From assembly GCA_002479785.1 (NCBI GenBank), contig DLPD01000003.1:5919-69918 (forward strand): a stretch of DNA of 64,000 bases. Direction: 5' to 3'. The DNA comes from Cytophagaceae bacterium UBA7467 (GTDB taxonomy: Bacteria > Bacteroidota > Bacteroidia > Cytophagales > Spirosomataceae). The notes beneath the pieces were generated by a model. That model had not been told where the DNA came from. It saw nothing but the letters and a program-made list of their open reading frames with translations, and made no database searches. Shown here one piece after another: positions 27,580-37,510 of this stretch (position 1 is its first letter; each line of letters starts with the position of its first letter). Both the position numbers and the translations under genes were made by a program.

Positions 27580-30500
27580 ATGCGCAATTACACCTTTTTT
27601 TTCGCAGTAGTATTCACCTGGTTCTTTGGCCATATCCAGCTCAAAGCACAAGGGTCACAATGGATTTCAGAAAATCACCGGATTCAATACCAGAAATTTG
27701 CTTGGAAATACGTGGCTAGCTCTAATTTCGAGGTCTATTATTTAGATAAGAATGAGGCGTTAGCTAAATCAACTTTGGCCTATTTAGAAGCAGATTTTGT
27801 TCGAGTGACAGAACTTATTTCGTATTCACCCGTTCAAAAAATCAAGTTATTTATTTACCCAAATCACGAAACCTGGTTGCAAAGCAACGGCGGAATATCC
27901 TTATCTAATGCAAAAGAGGTGGAACAGGAGAATTTGTCCAAGTTTCGCATCGAAATTGCTTTTAAAGAAAATTTAGCCTCATTTAAGCAAGAGTTAACGA
28001 AGCAGGTTGCCTCTATTTATTTACACGATTTATTGTATGGAGGCTCAGTGAAGGACGTTTTACAGAGTTCCCTTTTACTCAATGTATCTGAATGGTATGT
28101 GCAAGGGATGGCCGCCTACATAGCGAGAGGTGATTCCCCTGAAATGCGACGCTTTACCTACCAAATCATTAGCGAAAACAAGATTCGCAAACTTCCTTTG
28201 GCAAAAGGGAAGGAAGCAGAATTACTTGGACAATCGATCTGGTCTTATATCGCAGTTACTTATGGTAAGCAATCGATTGGCAATATTTTAAATTTAACCC
28301 GTATCATTCGCAGTGAGCAATCGAGTATTTCAAGTACTATCCGTAAGCCCTTTTCAAAGTTCCTGAAGGATTGGTTTGACTATTATCTAAACGATGCGAA
28401 ACAGTTAGAAGTAAATTCGCAGAAAGTATTCCCGATAGACGAATACCTTTCCGCTACTCCTACATTGAATTCTTACCACTTAAGCCCGGATGGATTACAC
28501 GAGGTGTGGGTGAGTGATGAGTCAGGTCGATATAGTGTTCATTTACACACTTTAGGGGCAAAAAAAACGCAAATTATCCTTCAATCTGGTTTAAAAGATG
28601 TGAATCGTATTTCAGAAGGTAAAGGGCCACTCGTTTCTTGGTATGGTAAAAATTCGCTAGCTGTTTTATTTTCTGATCAAGGATATGCTTGGTACCAATC
28701 CTTCACGATAGATAAGTCCGGAAAGTTGAAGGGAGATGAAAAGAAGAAAATCGCCAATCTATCCTATTTAGATATGGAGATGTCTGCGAATGGAACTAAA
28801 ATGCTAGTTCGCGTTATGGAAAAAGGCCAAGTGGATGTGGGGATATATGATTTAAAACGGAATCGATTAAATCCGGTGACGAAGGACGCTTTTGATGAAA
28901 CAGAAGCTCACTGGCTCCCTGATAACCGTATCTTGTATTTGACAGATCGTTACATTGATTCGTTGCCGGCTCCTGCTGCTCCTTTCACTTCCGCTTTTAT
29001 TTGGAATCCAGATGAGCCTGAGAATCCATCCCGTTTATTCTCAACCTCTGGAAAAGTATTTAATTTTCAATTCCGTTCTGATTCAGTAGCCTATTTTCTA
29101 CAATCCCAAAATAATGGGAACCGACTGATTCGCTTTCAATGGAGCGACTCCACCTTCCAACAAATGGCTGTTCGTTCAGTAGCTTGGGAAAATTTCGAAA
29201 TGAGTCCTGCAGGAATTTCGAGTAAAGAGCGGCATATTCTAACGGATAAAATTGCTCGTTATTCGTGGTCAAGTTTGGATGAATTGACCAATTCTGCTTG
29301 GATACCCACCATTGTAGACCCTGTAGTGCAAAGTATAGCGGATCCTCTGAATAATGAATCAACAGATTTAGCCAAGAAAACAAGGCGTGCTCGTTTAGAG
29401 CGCACACAAAGTATTCGCTTAAAAAGGGAGCCTGGTAAATTAGTCGGGCCTCTAGACTATGAGAATACCTTTGTGATGAATAGTTCCGAAGGACAATTTA
29501 GGTCTGATCCTATTCGAGGCTTAGGCTATGGCTATGAAGTGAAGGCTAACGACCTATTAGAAAATCACTTGTTTAAAGCTGGGGCTTTTTTAACGGCTAA
29601 TTTACGCAATACGGATATATGGGGAGAATACAGTTATTTGGCGAATAAGCTAGACTGGACCTTCCGATATGACCGTAAAGTACTAGGACAAGATACGGAA
29701 TCTGAATCTCAAAAGATTCGATTTAATCGATTTGCTTTAACAGCAGCATATCCATTCAATTTATTGAGTCGTTTGTCAATCACTGGGATGTATTCTACTA
29801 ATCGTTTGTTTTCTCAACTAACCTTGACTAATCCAGAGGATTATTCAGGTTATGTCGGAACTTCAGTCAATTATGTGTTTGATAATACGGTATCTGAGGG
29901 AGAAAATCTGCGGTCAGGTTTGCGGCTTAGTCTGCTTGCAGAAGCGCACAAAGAGGTAGTTAATTCAGGCGATTTTACACGTTTAAGTCTAGATGCGCGC
30001 TATTATAAGAAATTGTCTAACTCTTTTTACTTTGCTTCACGCTTATCCGCATCGCATCAAATGGGTTCTCAGACGCAAGCATCCATGCTAGGTGGGATGG
30101 AGAATTGGTTATTTAATAAGCAAGAAACTCGTACGCAGGAATCCCCTCTAGGATTAGCTAATTTAGCCCATCGGGATGTGTTTATGAGTAATTTCATCGC
30201 TCCATTGAGGGGCTTCTCTATGAATAAATTAAGCGGTAATAGTCATTTGCTCTTGAATATGGAACTGAGATTGCCCATTAAGTCTTTGATGGCTATCGAA
30301 TCTTCATCTGTACTTAATTCTGTTCAATTAGTGGGTTTTACAGACATAGGAACCGCTTGGTCCGGCTCTAGTCCGTTTGCGAAAACAAATGGCTTTAATA
30401 CCAATGTCTATGGCGGTAAAACGAATCCGTTTCAAGCTACCGTCACTGATTTTCGTAATCCATTCTTAATGGGCTATGGTTTTGGGGCTCGAGCGACTGT

Positions 30501-30597
30501 TTTTGGGTATTTTGTTAAATTCGATTATGCCTTTGGTGTAGAAAATAAAGAAGTGAAATCTCCGGTTTCTTACCTAACCTTAGGATACGATTTTTAG
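27580..30597 (+). CDS. Large exported protein: peptidase-MA-like, TolB-like propeller, barrel
   Basis: 1005 aa from ATG 27580, chosen for the signal peptide (MRNYTFFFAVVFTWFFGHIQ); the open frame back to 27376 overlaps the previous gene. The N-terminal region (about 25-300) resembles the peptidase-MA-like domain seen in TolB-like Bacteroidota proteins but without a clear HExxH. Residues about 320-620 contain propeller repeats (YHLSPDGLHEVWVSDESG). The C-terminal part is beta-barrel-like and ends in YLTLGYDF, an outer-membrane terminal strand. It is directly followed by the CotH gene with no gap. Its exact function is unknown. Confidence 0.75.
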   Translation: MRNYTFFFAVVFTWFFGHIQLKAQGSQWISENHRIQYQKFAWKYVASSNFEVYYLDKNEALAKSTLAYLEADFVRVTELISYSPVQKIKLFIYPNHETWLQSNGGISLSNAKEVEQENLSKFRIEIAFKENLASFKQELTKQVASIYLHDLLYGGSVKDVLQSSLLLNVSEWYVQGMAAYIARGDSPEMRRFTYQIISENKIRKLPLAKGKEAELLGQSIWSYIAVTYGKQSIGNILNLTRIIRSEQSSISSTIRKPFSKFLKDWFDYYLNDAKQLEVNSQKVFPIDEYLSATPTLNSYHLSPDGLHEVWVSDESGRYSVHLHTLGAKKTQIILQSGLKDVNRISEGKGPLVSWYGKNSLAVLFSDQGYAWYQSFTIDKSGKLKGDEKKKIANLSYLDMEMSANGTKMLVRVMEKGQVDVGIYDLKRNRLNPVTKDAFDETEAHWLPDNRILYLTDRYIDSLPAPAAPFTSAFIWNPDEPENPSRLFSTSGKVFNFQFRSDSVAYFLQSQNNGNRLIRFQWSDSTFQQMAVRSVAWENFEMSPAGISSKERHILTDKIARYSWSSLDELTNSAWIPTIVDPVVQSIADPLNNESTDLAKKTRRARLERTQSIRLKREPGKLVGPLDYENTFVMNSSEGQFRSDPIRGLGYGYEVKANDLLENHLFKAGAFLTANLRNTDIWGEYSYLANKLDWTFRYDRKVLGQDTESESQKIRFNRFALTAAYPFNLLSRLSITGMYSTNRLFSQLTLTNPEDYSGYVGTSVNYVFDNTVSEGENLRSGLRLSLLAEAHKEVVNSGDFTRLSLDARYYKKLSNSFYFASRLSASHQMGSQTQASMLGGMENWLFNKQETRTQESPLGLANLAHRDVFMSNFIAPLRGFSMNKLSGNSHLLLNMELRLPIKSLMAIESSSVLNSVQLVGFTDIGTAWSGSSPFAKTNGFNTNVYGGKTNPFQATVTDFRNPFLMGYGFGARATVFGYFVKFDYAFGVENKEVKSPVSYLTLGYDF

Positions 30598-32247
30598 ATG
30601 AAAAGATACCTAGTTTTTTTTCTGCTATTGCTGCCCTCTCTTTTTTATGGCCAAAGTCTAAGCGTCTCCAATCTTCCCATTGTTCGGTTTAATACGAAAA
30701 CGCGAGTCATTCAGGATGAGCCTAAAATCCCAGTTCAAATGGAGATTTTTGACAATGGGCCGGGTCAATTAAATCAAGTGTCCAGCACGCCTAGTATTTC
30801 GACAGTTGCGGGTGTTGAATACCGGGGTTCCACCTCTCAAGCCGATTTTTATTTCTTGCCGGGCCTTGTTAAAAAGCCGTATGGTATCGAATTGTGGACT
30901 GATACCACCGGTGTGAAAGCAAAGAAATTGTCACTTGTTCAAATGCCAGAAGAATCGGATTGGGTATTAAATGCATCTTATAATGATCGCTCCTTTATGC
31001 GTGATTTTATTGCCCAAAATGTGGCTGGGCGTTTAGGTTTATTGCATAGTGAAGCGAAATTTGTGGAGCTTATCATTAATGATGAATACCGCGGAGTATA
31101 TATCTTAATGGAGAAAGTCAAACAAGGGAAGAATCGGGTGCCTATCTCGGATCTTTACCCCACTGAAAATGCGGGTGACGATGTGACAGGAGGTTATTTA
31201 CTTAAAATTGATAAAACGAGTGGATCGCCTTCCACCTCTTGGAAAAGTAATTATACCTCCGGTATATCAGCAACCCAGAAATGTGAATTTCAAATTGAAT
31301 ACCCCCAATACGGCATCATCACACAGCAACAATTGATCTATATCCGAGATTACATCAATAATTGGGAAAAGAAGTTAATGACGGAAGATATGAACGATCC
31401 GAAGGCAAGCTTCCGGGACTATATGGACGTTTCCTCCTTTGTGAATTACTTTATTTTAAACGAAGTTACAAGAAACGTAGATGGTTATCGCTTGAGTACC
31501 TATCTATACAAAGACAAAGAATCATTAGGCGGAAAAATCAAGATGGGGCCAGCCTGGGATTTTAATATCTCCTTCGGTAATGCGGATTATTTAAACGGGT
31601 GGAAGACGGATGGTTTTGTTTACAATACAATTGAAAATTTGGAAAAAAATAATTATTGGCAAGTCCCTTTTTGGTGGAATAAATTCATTCAAGACGCGAG
31701 TTTTCGTAAAGCATTAGCTACTCGCTGGAAGTCAGTTCGCTCTAGTTTTTTAAATACGAACACCCTTTTTGCTACCATCGATTCGGCGCAGGTTGCGTTA
31801 AAGGATCCTCTGATAAGGAATTTTCAAAAATACCCTTTGATGGGTAAAAAGATCTGGCCTAATTACTATGTAGGGGCAACCTTGAGTGATGAAGTAAATT
31901 GGTTGAAAAATTGGATTCAGGGACGCCTAGTTTGGTTAGATGCCCAAATGGCGGTCTTTGATAGTCCTATTTTAGCCATAAGCAATGAAACGAGTTCATC
32001 CGTCGTATATCCTAATCCCTCCACGACCGGAATCTTTCAATGGAAATTTAGTTTAGACAAACCCTCATTAGTTACCTATTCTATCTCCGATGCGATGGGG
32101 CGGCTGGTTTTGTCGCCTAAAAACGCTAATTTTGAGTCAGGAGAGCAGATTCAATCTTTGGATTTGTCTGCATTTCCTGCCGGAACCTATCTGCTGTCTT
32201 GGAAAACAGAAGACGGTGCTGTCCAACAAATCAAAATTTTACGTTAA
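30598..32247 (+). CDS. CotH-like kinase family protein with T9SS sorting domain
   Basis: 549 aa with a signal peptide cleaved after FYG. The middle resembles spore-coat CotH kinase-like proteins: GVEYRGSTSQ, SYNDRSFMRDFIAQNVAGRLG, YILMEKVKQ, GGYLLKIDK and GPAWDFNISFGN with its metal-type Asp. The last 75 residues form a type A T9SS C-terminal domain: VYPNPSTTGIF, ISDAMGRLV, LSAFPAGTYLL and a basic end. It is therefore likely secreted to the cell surface by the type IX system. Start codon follows the previous stop directly. Confidence 0.9.
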   Translation: MKRYLVFFLLLLPSLFYGQSLSVSNLPIVRFNTKTRVIQDEPKIPVQMEIFDNGPGQLNQVSSTPSISTVAGVEYRGSTSQADFYFLPGLVKKPYGIELWTDTTGVKAKKLSLVQMPEESDWVLNASYNDRSFMRDFIAQNVAGRLGLLHSEAKFVELIINDEYRGVYILMEKVKQGKNRVPISDLYPTENAGDDVTGGYLLKIDKTSGSPSTSWKSNYTSGISATQKCEFQIEYPQYGIITQQQLIYIRDYINNWEKKLMTEDMNDPKASFRDYMDVSSFVNYFILNEVTRNVDGYRLSTYLYKDKESLGGKIKMGPAWDFNISFGNADYLNGWKTDGFVYNTIENLEKNNYWQVPFWWNKFIQDASFRKALATRWKSVRSSFLNTNTLFATIDSAQVALKDPLIRNFQKYPLMGKKIWPNYYVGATLSDEVNWLKNWIQGRLVWLDAQMAVFDSPILAISNETSSSVVYPNPSTTGIFQWKFSLDKPSLVTYSISDAMGRLVLSPKNANFESGEQIQSLDLSAFPAGTYLLSWKTEDGAVQQIKILR

Positions 32248-33494
32248 TGTCCTCTATTCTAGCTCAATTTCAACGCACCCGTTTTGCTACATCCTCCTTA
32301 GCGATGGCTAGTGGAGAATCGCGGAATGAGGTTTTGGCTAGTATAGCTGAGTTGATTCGAGTGCATTCTTCAGAAATTCTGAAAGAAAATCAACGGGACT
32401 TAGCTGAAATGCCTATCGATCATCCCATGCGAGATCGACTTCTGTTAACCCAAGATCGATTAGATGCTTTAGCTTCAAGTGTTCTTTCTGTCATGCAGTT
32501 ACCTGATCCAACAGGTCAGGTTTTATCGAAGAAAACGCTTCCGAATGGACTAGACTTATCTAAAATAACGGTGCCACTTGGAGTGGTAGGTGTCATTTTT
32601 GAATCACGGCCTAATGTAACAATCGACGTGGCAGCGCTTTGCATTCGTTCTGGAAATGCCGTCGTTTTGCGCGGAGGTTCGGATGCCTTGCACACGAATA
32701 CGATTTTGGTAAAATTGATTCATCAGGCACTTATTCAAAATGGCTTTTCGACGGATTTAGTATATTTAATGCCCACCGATCGCGTGCACGTGACGACGCT
32801 TTTGACGGCGGTCAAATACATTGACGTAATTATTCCAAGAGGTTCTGAGGCCTTGATCCAGCGAGTTCGCAAAGAATCATTAGTTCCTACGATTGAAACA
32901 GGTGCGGGTGTCTGCCATACCTACGTTGCCGCATCAGCAGACCTTTCTATGGCAGTAGCAATCGTGGTGAATGCTAAAGTTTCACGTCCTTCCGTTTGTA
33001 ATTCATTAGATACTATTATTGTACATCAATCGATAGCAGCGGAATTTCTTCCATTAGTTGCTGAACCTCTAAAGACCTATTCTGTCAAGATTTATGCTGA
33101 TGATGTAGCTCATAATACGCTAGACAAAGCAGGGTATCCTTATTTAGAAAAAGCAGTTGAATCAGATTTTGGTCGAGAATTCTTAGACTTTGCTTGCTCC
33201 ATCAAGGTGGTGAATGATTTACCGGATGCCATAAATCATATTTCGATTTTTTCATCTAGACACTCGGAAGCAATCGTTTCAAGTGATGAAAAAGAAGCGC
33301 AGTTTTTCTTGTCAACTGTGGATGCCTCAGCCGTTTATTGGAACGCGTCCACGCGATTTACGGATGGAGGAGAATTTGGATTGGGGGCAGAGATAGGTAT
33401 TTCTACCCAAAAATTACACGCACGTGGCCCCTTCGCTCTAGAGAAATTAGTGACTGAAAAATGGATTGGAATCGGTCAGGGGCAAATTCGTTAG
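32247..33494 (+). CDS. proA: Gamma-glutamyl phosphate reductase
   Basis: 415 aa. The start is the ATG at 32247, whose A is also the last base of the previous stop (TAATG). The longer frame to 32199 lies inside the CotH gene. It reduces glutamyl-5-phosphate in proline synthesis. Visible motifs: PLGVVGVIFESRPNVT, GNAVVLRGGSDA, and an active-site cysteine in SRPSVCNSLDT. The C-terminal FTDGGEFGLGAEIGIST is typical. The final codon overlaps the convergent dnaX stop. proB is not in the window. Confidence 0.97.
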   Translation: MSSILAQFQRTRFATSSLAMASGESRNEVLASIAELIRVHSSEILKENQRDLAEMPIDHPMRDRLLLTQDRLDALASSVLSVMQLPDPTGQVLSKKTLPNGLDLSKITVPLGVVGVIFESRPNVTIDVAALCIRSGNAVVLRGGSDALHTNTILVKLIHQALIQNGFSTDLVYLMPTDRVHVTTLLTAVKYIDVIIPRGSEALIQRVRKESLVPTIETGAGVCHTYVAASADLSMAVAIVVNAKVSRPSVCNSLDTIIVHQSIAAEFLPLVAEPLKTYSVKIYADDVAHNTLDKAGYPYLEKAVESDFGREFLDFACSIKVVNDLPDAINHISIFSSRHSEAIVSSDEKEAQFFLSTVDASAVYWNASTRFTDGGEFGLGAEIGISTQKLHARGPFALEKLVTEKWIGIGQGQIR

Positions 33495-35281
33495 AACTCG
33501 TAATCTAATCCCATTCGTTGCTTCATTTCGACTAGAATTGGGTGCTTTTTAGACAAGAAATCGTATTTGTCTGATTGCGTATAAATCATTTTTTTCTCAG
33601 AAACCTCACCAGCCATTAGATCCAAACTGATATCGATGGTATCGTTCTTCAATTTTTCACGCAAAGTGCCTACTAATTCAAGTTTCAATGAATCATTAAA
33701 CTGTTGCATCTGCACTTCGCCTTCTACCTTGATATGAATAATAGAATCGATGAGACTAATCTCCCGGTTCATCATTACATATTTGTTGATGAAATTACCC
33801 TGTTTGAATCCTTGTGCGATTTGAGTCCAAACGAAATTGAGTTCTTCGAAAGTGAATGGTTCATTTCGAACATTACCTAAGGCATTTACCTCAGCTGCAT
33901 GTTCGGCTTGAACTGTATTTACCACTTTTTTGGCGCTCCGTAATCCATGATTACTAGGTCTAGGGGTTAATTCAGCAGCGACCATTTGATCGGGGGCTGC
34001 TTGAACAGGAGCCTCATGAACGGATGTTGAAGCCACAGGCGGGACTTCGGTAGGAACTGCTTGAATAGTGGGTTCAGCCGGAGTTATTGGAGCCGTCAAA
34101 ACCGCAGCCGCAGCTATCGGTTTAGTCTCAGACTTTTTTCCGGCGCCACCCTCCACCGCAGGTTGAGATGCGGTAGGCTGGTAAACCGACGGCAAATAGT
34201 TAATTTTCAATAAGGTCAATTCGACATGTAAGCGTGCATTCTTCGCTGCTTTGTAATGTATCTCACATTGAGAGCAGAGGTTCATGGCAGACAACAAGAA
34301 GGAGGCAGACGTTTTCGCTGACTGCGCCTGGAATTTCGCCCGATTCTCTTCGCTTAATTCCATTAAGGCGAGCGTCTTCGGATCTTTGGCAAATAACAAA
34401 TTACGGAAATGCTCCGATAAACCAGCAATAAACTGCTGACCATCAAAACCTTTGCGCATGATCTCGTCTAATAAAACGAGTGCGTCTGTGTGGTTTTGAT
34501 TGACGAAAAAATCCGTTAATTGGAAGTAATAATCACTATCTAGTATGTGTAAATTTTCCAACACATCCGCGTGTCTCAGTGAATTGTCCGTGGAGAAAGT
34601 CACATTTAAGTCAAACATCGAAAGTGCATCGCGAAGACCACCATCCGCTTTGATGGAAATCAATTCCAAAGCCGCCGGTTCCGCTGTAATCCCTTCTTTT
34701 TCCGCAATCGAAGAAAGGTGAGACGCCATGTCTTTCCATTGAATGCGGTTGAAATCAAAGATTTGGCAACGCGATAAAATGGTAGGTAAAATCTTGTGCT
34801 TTTCCGTCGTCGCTAGAATAAAAATAGCGTAGGAAGGTGGCTCTTCTAGGGTCTTTAAAAACGCATTAAAGGCAGCAGCTGAAAGCATGTGAACCTCATC
34901 AATGATGTAAATTTTGTATTTACCATTTTGAGGAGGATAGCGAACTTGATCGATTAGATTACGAATATCTTCAACCGAGTTATTCGAAGCCGCATCTAAT
35001 TCGTGAATCGTTAAAGAGGTATTTTCCTGGAAAGAATGACACGAAGAGCATTTGCCGCACGCTTCCCCATCCGCACCTAAATCTTGGCAATTAATTGTCT
35101 TAGCTAAAATACGGGCGCAAGTCGTTTTACCTACCCCTCTTGGGCCACAAAAAAGGAATGCTTGAGCCAAGTGATTGGACTTGATCGCATTTTTCAAAGT
35201 GGTGGTAATGTGACTTTGGCCTACCACAGAATCAAATAGGGTAGGGCGGTATTTACGCGCTGAAACAATAAAATTTTCCAT
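33491..35281 (-). CDS. dnaX: DNA polymerase III gamma/tau subunit
   Basis: 596 aa from the ATG at 35281 (MENFIVSARKYRP); two more residues are possible upstream. It is the clamp-loader ATPase. It has the P-loop GPRGVGKTTC near 47, a four-cysteine zinc module (NCQDLGADGEACGKCSSC), DEVHMLSAAAFNAFLKTLEEPP and the LSRCQIFDF arginine-finger region. The proline/alanine-rich linker (about 375-440) separates the C-terminal domain. It is the last gene in the nusB-to-dnaX operon. No slippery frameshift site was checked in detail. Confidence 0.97.
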   Translation of the reverse strand: MENFIVSARKYRPTLFDSVVGQSHITTTLKNAIKSNHLAQAFLFCGPRGVGKTTCARILAKTINCQDLGADGEACGKCSSCHSFQENTSLTIHELDAASNNSVEDIRNLIDQVRYPPQNGKYKIYIIDEVHMLSAAAFNAFLKTLEEPPSYAIFILATTEKHKILPTILSRCQIFDFNRIQWKDMASHLSSIAEKEGITAEPAALELISIKADGGLRDALSMFDLNVTFSTDNSLRHADVLENLHILDSDYYFQLTDFFVNQNHTDALVLLDEIMRKGFDGQQFIAGLSEHFRNLLFAKDPKTLALMELSEENRAKFQAQSAKTSASFLLSAMNLCSQCEIHYKAAKNARLHVELTLLKINYLPSVYQPTASQPAVEGGAGKKSETKPIAAAAVLTAPITPAEPTIQAVPTEVPPVASTSVHEAPVQAAPDQMVAAELTPRPSNHGLRSAKKVVNTVQAEHAAEVNALGNVRNEPFTFEELNFVWTQIAQGFKQGNFINKYVMMNREISLIDSIIHIKVEGEVQMQQFNDSLKLELVGTLREKLKNDTIDISLDLMAGEVSEKKMIYTQSDKYDFLSKKHPILVEMKQRMGLDYEF

Positions 35282-35320
35282 AATCAAATTTACCTTTTTA
35301 AGGGATAATTCCCAAATGCT

Positions 35321-36760
35321 TTAGGGGATTCTAATGACAGCGCTTACCGGAAAATGGTCCGTTGGATATTTATTTTCCCAAGTCTCACTATGGGTGGTAT
35401 GTTGTAAAACTGCAGGGCCATTTTTAACAAAAATATAATCAATATGTCTCCCTTCCTGTTCTTTAGTGAAGCCATTAAAGGAGCTGTACGGTCCATAATG
35501 TCCATTTTGACTTATTTTCTCTGCATCGATAACGTGCATGGGATTTTTCTGGTCTACTAGAATCTGAATCGGTTCGTCGTCTGGTGTAGCATTAAAATCG
35601 CCCGTTAAAATGACCGGAGACTTCCCAGCGATTTCCGCTATTTTACGCAACACAAGCTTCGCGCTCTCTCTACGTGCTACCTTGCCTAAGTGGTCGAAAT
35701 GGGTATTGAAAACAAAGAATTTTTTGCCGGTTTTGATTTCTTGAAATTGTCCCCAAGTCACTACACGGCGGCATGCAGCATCCCAGCCAAAACCCACCTT
35801 TTCACATGAATCAGACAACCAAAAGGTTTTCTCTTGCAATAATTTAAATTTCGATTTCCGGTACATCAAGGCAGAAAATTCGCCTTCTGCTTTTCCATCA
35901 TCACGTCCTTTACCAAACCACCCAAAACCGGGTAATTCCTTTTCTAAATCCGTAATTTGATGCAAGAATGCTTCTTGTAATCCGATAATGTCTGCTTGGT
36001 GGTAGCGAATTAATTCCCCGCAATGTTTTGCTCGGTATTTCCATTGGTTTAAGCCATCTGATTCGGTGTCTAAGCGCACATTGAAAGTCATCGCTTTTAC
36101 CTGAGCTGAGGAATTAGTCAATTGCGCTGAGGCCGCAGGGCCTATTAACAATAGTACGAAACAGGTAAAGGCTTTTAGGATATTCATTACTTGTGGAAAT
36201 ACGCGGTCGTTCTTTCCATTTTGTATGACAAAATCAGCTCCCCAAAGGTAGTTTTTAGGTTTCGGTTGCAAATCGATTATTTGCATGGTTTCCATGTAAC
36301 TCATGTGACTTCTTTTTTGGACGTTTTGAATGCGTTCAGGTAAGGGACAATTCACGGTGATGACCTGTGAGATAGGTTCCGGTTTAGCTTGAGGTGTAAT
36401 GAGGGCGGATTCGTATAAACAAAATGGCGCCTGTTGAGGGGCATTTAAAATCCATTCTGTCGCCTGCTTTCGCACCGCTGGGTGAATAATGGCATTTAAA
36501 TGGGCCACATCTCCTGGGTATTTCTGTAATAGTCCTTTGATCCAAGATCGGTTGTAGGATCCGTCTGGAAGATAGGCTTTAGGGCCAAATTCCGCCATAA
36601 TAGCTTCCTTCACCGCCGCATCTTTTTCACATATTTCGCGCGCGACTTTATCTGCTTCGAAAATGGGGATCCCCAGGCATGAAAAAATCCGGCAAATGGT
36701 CGATTTGCCGGATCCTATTCCGCCTGTAATTCCGATGAAAGGTTTCAGGCTTGTCTGCAT
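35321..36760 (-). CDS. coaE: Dephospho-CoA kinase fused to EEP-family phosphodiesterase
   Basis: 479 aa in one open frame. Residues 1-195 are a dephospho-CoA kinase: GITGGIGSGKST P-loop (10-21), EADKVARE, IHPAVR and ADFVIQN near the usual C-terminus. From Met192 the chain continues as a signal-peptide-like stretch (hydrophobic 197-210, AQ cleavage near 213). An endonuclease/exonuclease/phosphatase domain follows: MTFNVRL, LQEAF, NTHFDHLG, TGDFNATPDD and PTDHFPVS. Two products are possible: a membrane-spanning fusion, or a separate secreted enzyme begun at ATG 36187. In another frame a TAATG sits at this junction, so a sequence error or stop loss should also be considered. Confidence 0.88.
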   Translation of the reverse strand: MQTSLKPFIGITGGIGSGKSTICRIFSCLGIPIFEADKVAREICEKDAAVKEAIMAEFGPKAYLPDGSYNRSWIKGLLQKYPGDVAHLNAIIHPAVRKQATEWILNAPQQAPFCLYESALITPQAKPEPISQVITVNCPLPERIQNVQKRSHMSYMETMQIIDLQPKPKNYLWGADFVIQNGKNDRVFPQVMNILKAFTCFVLLLIGPAASAQLTNSSAQVKAMTFNVRLDTESDGLNQWKYRAKHCGELIRYHQADIIGLQEAFLHQITDLEKELPGFGWFGKGRDDGKAEGEFSALMYRKSKFKLLQEKTFWLSDSCEKVGFGWDAACRRVVTWGQFQEIKTGKKFFVFNTHFDHLGKVARRESAKLVLRKIAEIAGKSPVILTGDFNATPDDEPIQILVDQKNPMHVIDAEKISQNGHYGPYSSFNGFTKEQEGRHIDYIFVKNGPAVLQHTTHSETWENKYPTDHFPVSAVIRIP

Positions 36761-36764
36761 TGAA

Positions 36765-37064
36765 TTACTCTTCTAAACGAGATGAGGCATCTTTAGAGAT
36801 CGCTGTTTTCTCGAAAACCATCCGAACACCTTTACTTGAATCCACTTCGATTACGATGGTCTTTTCGCGAATCGTAACAACCGTTCCGTGTGCTCCTCCA
36901 ATGGTTACTACTTTATCTCCCGTCTTTAATTCATCAATGAATTTCTTTGCTTCTTTCGCCTTTTTTTGTTGTGGACGAATCATGAAGAAATAAAATACGA
37001 CGAATATACCTCCGAAAAGGACGATTTGCATATACGCTGGACTCTGTGCTTGTAATACTAACAT
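36765..37064 (-). CDS. yajC: Preprotein translocase subunit YajC
   Basis: 99 aa. One N-terminal membrane segment (about 14-30) with FVVFYFFMIRPQQKKAKEAKKF, the typical YajC core, then GDKVVTIGGAHGTVV. It associates with SecDF and the Sec translocon. It lies four bases before coaE and four after the DUF1573 gene in the same operon. Confidence 0.95.
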   Translation of the reverse strand: MLVLQAQSPAYMQIVLFGGIFVVFYFFMIRPQQKKAKEAKKFIDELKTGDKVVTIGGAHGTVVTIREKTIVIEVDSSKGVRMVFEKTAISKDASSRLEE

Positions 37065-37068
37065 GTGT

Positions 37069-37509
37069 TTATTTTTTAGGTAATACTTCTACTTTAAATG
37101 CCATTCTGTTTTCCGCAGGTAGCGTATTACAGTAGGCGGTAATGGTTTTTTGAAATTTGCCCTCTTTTCCTTTTGAATCAAACTTCACGCGAATGAATCC
37201 TTTTTTACCTGGTTGAATAACATCGGTGCTCCATTTAGGTGTTGTGCATCCGCAAGACGCATTGACAGAGATGATTTTCAATGGCAAATTCCCCGTATTC
37301 TTAAAATTGAAAGTGTGAAAAACACTATCTCCTTCCACTAAGCGTCCTAAGGAAACATAAGGATTATCTGCCTTCAGTATGGGGTGTTTTTCTGCACTCG
37401 GTTTTAAGGCTGCCGGGATGGCATTTTCAGTGGCATTGTTCGCCTCTTTTTGCTGGTTCGTGCAGGAAAATATCCCAAGGAAACAGAATAAAAGGAGAGT
37501 ATTGCGCAT
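37069..37509 (-). CDS. DUF1573 lipoprotein
   Basis: 146 aa lipoprotein (IFSC, Cys16). The DUF1573 domain shows LVEGDSVFHTFNFKNTGNLPLKI, the ASCGCT motif and IKVKFDS-type strand, forming an immunoglobulin-like fold common in Bacteroidota. The function is unknown. It is translated one base after the YtxH gene and is followed by yajC, an order seen in related genomes. Confidence 0.9.
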   Translation of the reverse strand: MRNTLLLFCFLGIFSCTNQQKEANNATENAIPAALKPSAEKHPILKADNPYVSLGRLVEGDSVFHTFNFKNTGNLPLKIISVNASCGCTTPKWSTDVIQPGKKGFIRVKFDSKGKEGKFQKTITAYCNTLPAENRMAFKVEVLPKK

Positions 37510-37510
37510 T

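Noticed and set aside
32199..32246. Extension of the proA frame into the CotH gene
   Set aside because: Its first 16 codons translate the T9SS domain region in another frame; the start at 32247 overlaps the stop as TAATG.
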